Shown here piece by piece: positions 2,730-5,624 of a stretch of 5,624 nt of DNA; positions within the stretch are counted from its first letter, which is position 1, and each line of letters begins with the position of its first letter. The translations under genes and the position numbers were made by a program. The DNA is taken from NCBI GenBank assembly GCA_019348265.1, contig JAHWJV010000249.1:1-5624 (forward strand), in the 5' to 3' direction. Source of the DNA: Gemmatimonadota bacterium (GTDB taxonomy: Bacteria > Gemmatimonadota > Gemmatimonadetes > Longimicrobiales > Longimicrobiaceae). The notes under the pieces are model-generated. The model did not search any database and was not told where the DNA came from. It saw only the letters and a program-made list of their open reading frames with translations.

Positions 2730-5624
2730 ATGAAGAGATATCCTGACCTTCCCGAGACGCTGACGCAGCTCGAGGAGCAGATCCTGGAGCGCTGGCGGGA
2801 CGAGGACACCTTCGCGCGTAGCCTGGAGAGGACGGCGGAGGGGGAGCCGTTCGTGTTCTTCGAGGGCCCGCCGACCGCGAACGGGCGTCCGGGGATCCAC
2901 CACGTATTCGCGCGGACGGTGAAGGATGCAGTCGCGCGATTCCGCACGATGCAGGGACGCTACGTCCCGCGGATCGCCGGGTGGGACACGCACGGGCTCC
3001 CCGTGGAGATCGAGGCGGAGAAACGGCTGGGGATCTCCGGGAAGCCGGAGATCGAGAAGGTCGGGATCGCCCGCTTCAACGACGTCTGCCGCGAGAGCGT
3101 GCTGACCTACACCGAGGAGTGGGAGCGTTTCTCGGCCCGCATCGGCTACTGGCTGGACTACTCGCGGCCGTACGTCACGTACCACCCGGAATACATCGAA
3201 TCGATCTGGTGGAGCACCCGCCAGAGCGCCGACCGGGGGCTGATCTACCGGGGGCACAAGATCCTGCCGTATTGCCCGCGGTGCGGGACGGGGCTCTCGA
3301 GCCGCGAGGTGGCGCAGGGGTATCGGGAGGTGCGCGATCCGTCGCTCTACTTCACGGTTCCGGTGGTGGACGCCGCCGGCAAGGAGGACGGCCGCTCCTT
3401 TCTGGTATGGACGACGACCCCGTGGACGCTGGTCGCCAACGTCGCGCTGGCAGTGAACCCGGAGCTGGTGTACTCCGAGGTCGAGCACGAAGGGAAGCGG
3501 CTGATCCTGGCCCAGGGCCGCGTGTCGGCACTGTTCGGCGAGGAAGCGCAGCTGGTTCGCACGCTCCCGGCGAGCGAGATCCTCGGGTTGCGCTACCAGC
3601 GTCCGTTCGAGTGGGTGGAGCCGAAGGAGCGCGGCCTGGAGCGCGCCTGGCGCGTGGTTCCGGGCAGCTTCGTCTCGGCGGACGACGGGACCGGGATCGT
3701 GCACATGGCCCCCGCGTTCGGCGCGGACGACTATGCCGTCGGCCAGCAGCAGGGTTTGCCGGTGCTCCAGCCGGTGGACGACCGCGGACATTTCCCGCCC
3801 GACATGCCGGTGGTGGGCGGCCAGTTCGTGAAGGAAGCGGACGAGCACCTGGTACGCGAGCTGAAGGGCCGCGGCCAGGTGTTCAAGTCCAGCAAGGAGC
3901 TGCACACCTATCCCCACTGCTGGCGCTGCGGAAGCCCGCTCCTGTACATGGCGCGGGATTCCTGGTTCATTCGAACCACGGCAGTCAAGGACGCGCTGAT
4001 CGCCAACAACAACGAGGTGCGCTGGCATCCGCCGGAGGTGGGCGCGGGGCGCTTCGGCGAGTGGCTGGAGAACAATGTCGACTGGGCGCTGTCGCGGAAC
4101 CGCTTCTGGGGGACGCCGCTGCCGGCCTGGGTTTGCGACGCGGACACCGAGCACGTGGCCTTCATCGGTTCTTTCGACGAGCTCCGCGAGCACGTCGGCG
4201 AGCTACCCATCCCCTTCGATCCGCACCGGCCGTTCATCGACGAGTACCGCTGGGCCTGTCACCGCGACGGCTGCAGCGGGATGATGCGGCGCACGCCGGA
4301 GGTGATCGACGTATGGTACGACTCGGGCGCGATGCCGTTCGCGCAGTGGCACTACCCCTTCGAGAACCGCGAGGAGGCGGAGCGTCTCTTCCCCGCCGAT
4401 TTCATCGCCGAAGGGGTGGACCAGACGCGGGGATGGTTCTATTCGCTGACGGCGATCTCGACGCTGCTGGGTCGCGGGCCGGCGTTCCGAAACGTGATCG
4501 TGAACGACCTCGTGCTCGACGCCGAGGGGCAGAAGATGTCGAAGTCCCGCGGGAACGTGGTGGACCCATGGGAGGCGATCGGTGAGTTCGGCGCGGACAG
4601 CATTCGCTGGTACCTGCTGGCGAGCTCGCACCCGTGGCTGCCGAAGCGCTTCGACCCGGCGGGCGTGCGGGAGGTGCAGCGCAAGGTGTTCGACACGCTG
4701 AAGAGCACGTACCACTTCTTCGCGCTGTACGCGAACCTGGAGGGATGGCAGGAGAGCTGGCAGGATCTGGCGCCGGCCGAGCGCCCGATCATGGACCGCT
4801 GGCTGCACTCGCGCCTGGCCCTGGCGACCGGGACGGTCACGAGGCACTACGAGGAATACAACCTCACGCACGCCGCTCGCGAGCTCGGCGACTTCATCGT
4901 AGACGACCTCTCCAACTGGTACGTGCGCCGCTCCCGCGATCGCTTCTGGGGCAGCGCGGACAGCCAGGACACGCGCTCCGCCTTCGCTACGCTGCACCGC
5001 GCACTCGTGGACGTGGCGCGCCTGCTGGCGCCCATCGCGCCCTTCCTGTCGGACTGGCTGCATCGCGCCCTCACGGGTGGGGAGAGCGTGCATCTGACGC
5101 GGCTACCCAGGCAGGAGCCGGAGGTGCGCGATCCAGGGCTGGAGCGCGGGATGGACGCGGTGCGCAGCCTGTCCACGCTGGGTCGCGCCGCGCGCGAGAC
5201 CGTGCGCATCCGAGTGCGCCAGCCGCTCGGCGTCCTTTACGCCGTGGTGCCCGTCGGCGTCGACGTGGACGGCGAGCTGCTCGCCATCCTGCGTGACGAG
5301 CTGAACGTGCGTCGCGTAGAGTTCATGGACCGCGCGGAGGAGCTGGTGACCTTCAGCGCCAAGCCGAACTTCCGTGCGCTGGGCGCGCGGTTCGGGAAGC
5401 AGACGCCGGCCATCGCGGAGGCGATCCGCGCGCTGCCATCATCGGAGCTGGCGGCTTTCCGCCGCGGTGAAGAGCTGGCGGTGGAGCTGGACGGCGGCCA
5501 ACATTCTCCCGATGCAGACGCCGACCGCACGCGAATGATCGAAGCCCACGGCTACACCGTCATCCGCTTCTGGAACAACGACGTCACGGAGAACCTCGAC
5601 GGCGTGCTCGAAGAAATCCTCCGC
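2730..5624 (+). CDS. ileS: Isoleucyl-tRNA synthetase, C-terminus replaced by DUF559 sequence; open at 3' end
   Basis: IleRS charges tRNA-Ile and hydrolyses mischarged valine. The frame is open for 965 codons to the window end with no stop. The start is ATG 2730, bounded upstream by an in-frame TAA at 2724; only TTG 2727 is an alternative. Domains in order: N-terminal Rossmann part with FFEGPPTANGRPGIHH (class I signature GIHH at 55-58, in place of HxGH) and GWDTHGLPVE (84-93); zinc-knuckle cysteines C182/C185 and C397/C400; CP1 editing domain with WTTTPWTL (227-234) and GTGIVHMAPAFGADDY (320-335), whose Asp is the likely editing residue; NNVDWALSRNRFWG; IDVWYDSG; KMSKS at 602-606; and a helical anticodon-binding region from about 640. 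Through about residue 917 it is ordinary IleRS. From VELDGG (918-923) the tail matches DUF559 nucleases, so about the last 100-150 residues expected of this IleRS type are absent. Overall it resembles the eukaryote-like IleS2 class. Confidence 0.93.
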   Translation, partial: MKRYPDLPETLTQLEEQILERWRDEDTFARSLERTAEGEPFVFFEGPPTANGRPGIHHVFARTVKDAVARFRTMQGRYVPRIAGWDTHGLPVEIEAEKRLGISGKPEIEKVGIARFNDVCRESVLTYTEEWERFSARIGYWLDYSRPYVTYHPEYIESIWWSTRQSADRGLIYRGHKILPYCPRCGTGLSSREVAQGYREVRDPSLYFTVPVVDAAGKEDGRSFLVWTTTPWTLVANVALAVNPELVYSEVEHEGKRLILAQGRVSALFGEEAQLVRTLPASEILGLRYQRPFEWVEPKERGLERAWRVVPGSFVSADDGTGIVHMAPAFGADDYAVGQQQGLPVLQPVDDRGHFPPDMPVVGGQFVKEADEHLVRELKGRGQVFKSSKELHTYPHCWRCGSPLLYMARDSWFIRTTAVKDALIANNNEVRWHPPEVGAGRFGEWLENNVDWALSRNRFWGTPLPAWVCDADTEHVAFIGSFDELREHVGELPIPFDPHRPFIDEYRWACHRDGCSGMMRRTPEVIDVWYDSGAMPFAQWHYPFENREEAERLFPADFIAEGVDQTRGWFYSLTAISTLLGRGPAFRNVIVNDLVLDAEGQKMSKSRGNVVDPWEAIGEFGADSIRWYLLASSHPWLPKRFDPAGVREVQRKVFDTLKSTYHFFALYANLEGWQESWQDLAPAERPIMDRWLHSRLALATGTVTRHYEEYNLTHAARELGDFIVDDLSNWYVRRSRDRFWGSADSQDTRSAFATLHRALVDVARLLAPIAPFLSDWLHRALTGGESVHLTRLPRQEPEVRDPGLERGMDAVRSLSTLGRAARETVRIRVRQPLGVLYAVVPVGVDVDGELLAILRDELNVRRVEFMDRAEELVTFSAKPNFRALGARFGKQTPAIAEAIRALPSSELAAFRRGEELAVELDGGQHSPDADADRTRMIEAHGYTVIRFWNNDVTENLDGVLEEILR
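5481..5624 (+). other. C-terminal half of a DUF559 (Vsr-like endonuclease) domain joined in frame to IleS
   Basis: Residues 918-965 of the ileS frame read VELDGGQH, a short variable stretch, then RTRMIEAHGYTVIRFWNNDV and ENLDGVLEEIL. This is the hallmark order of DUF559 proteins (ELDGGQH, then D..RT, GY.V.RFWN..V..N..GVL..I), which have a restriction-endonuclease-like fold related to very-short-patch-repair nucleases. The N-terminal half normally found in them (the RLWRHLR-like helix and the IVDFYC-like strand with an acidic catalytic residue) is absent, its place being taken by IleRS. The fragment alone should therefore not be an active nuclease. By hand count, GC over 5499-5624 is about 60%, apparently lower than the body of ileS. 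A DUF559 protein usually ends within some ten residues of this point, so a stop probably lies just outside the window. Confidence 0.83.

Noticed and set aside
2700..2734. Sigma70-like promoter (TTCATC at 2700, CATAAT at 2722) for ileS
   Set aside because: The -35 match is poor, both boxes fall inside the repeat, and the predicted start would lie downstream of the ATG at 2730.
2721..4193. 490-codon open frame on the - strand opposite ileS
   Set aside because: It lies wholly antisense to a clear IleRS reading frame carrying all family motifs; its Arg/Pro/His/Ala-rich translation is typical of antisense frames in GC-rich DNA and shows no recognisable domain.
2981..4585. 534-codon + strand frame overlapping ileS
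   Set aside because: It is a +2 shadow frame within ileS, rich in Gly, Arg and Ala with no domain, and stays long only because stop codons are rare in GC-rich sequence.

Overview
The window reads as a stretch of a GC-rich bacterial chromosome, with a dense run of housekeeping genes all on the + strand: folP (5' end missing), cdaA, a YggS/PLPBP-family gene, divIVA and ileS (open at the 3' end). High GC, a folP-cdaA pair, a yggS-divIVA-ileS run and an IleS with a GIHH active-site signature fit a Gemmatimonadota-like or similar lineage. That assignment rests on recall of gene order and protein style, not on a search.

Layout. Positions 3-515 hold the C-terminal part of dihydropteroate synthase (folate synthesis). 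Seven bases later, 523-1308 encode a membrane-anchored CdaA-type diadenylate cyclase (c-di-AMP synthesis), with no cdaR/ybbR partner beside it. A 129-base gap (1309-1437) holds a small hairpin and a 34-bp-stem palindrome built from 7-base units. Then come the YggS PLP-homeostasis protein (1438-2133) and a DivIVA-domain coiled-coil protein (2130-2627), overlapping as ATGA. A second palindrome, with the same 7-base architecture but different units, fills the next gap (2628-2729). The ileS frame starts at 2730 and stays open to the window end.

How the genes relate. folP and cdaA look like one transcription unit. yggS and divIVA look like a second, translationally coupled one. yggS-divIVA-ileS resembles the cell-division-linked neighbourhood known in many bacteria (yggS, sepF, yggT, divIVA, ileS, lspA), here without sepF and yggT.

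Most unusual points. (1) The last 48 codons of the ileS frame are not IleS-like. At a shared VELDGG (5481-5498) the protein changes in frame into the C-terminal half of a DUF559 (Vsr-like endonuclease) domain. Either ileS is genuinely broken and fused, or the sequence is a chimera at a contig edge. (2) Two heptad-period palindromes each end within a few bases of a start codon that has no visible Shine-Dalgarno sequence. (3) The IleS class I signature is GIHH instead of HxGH, a variant associated with very strong mupirocin resistance.
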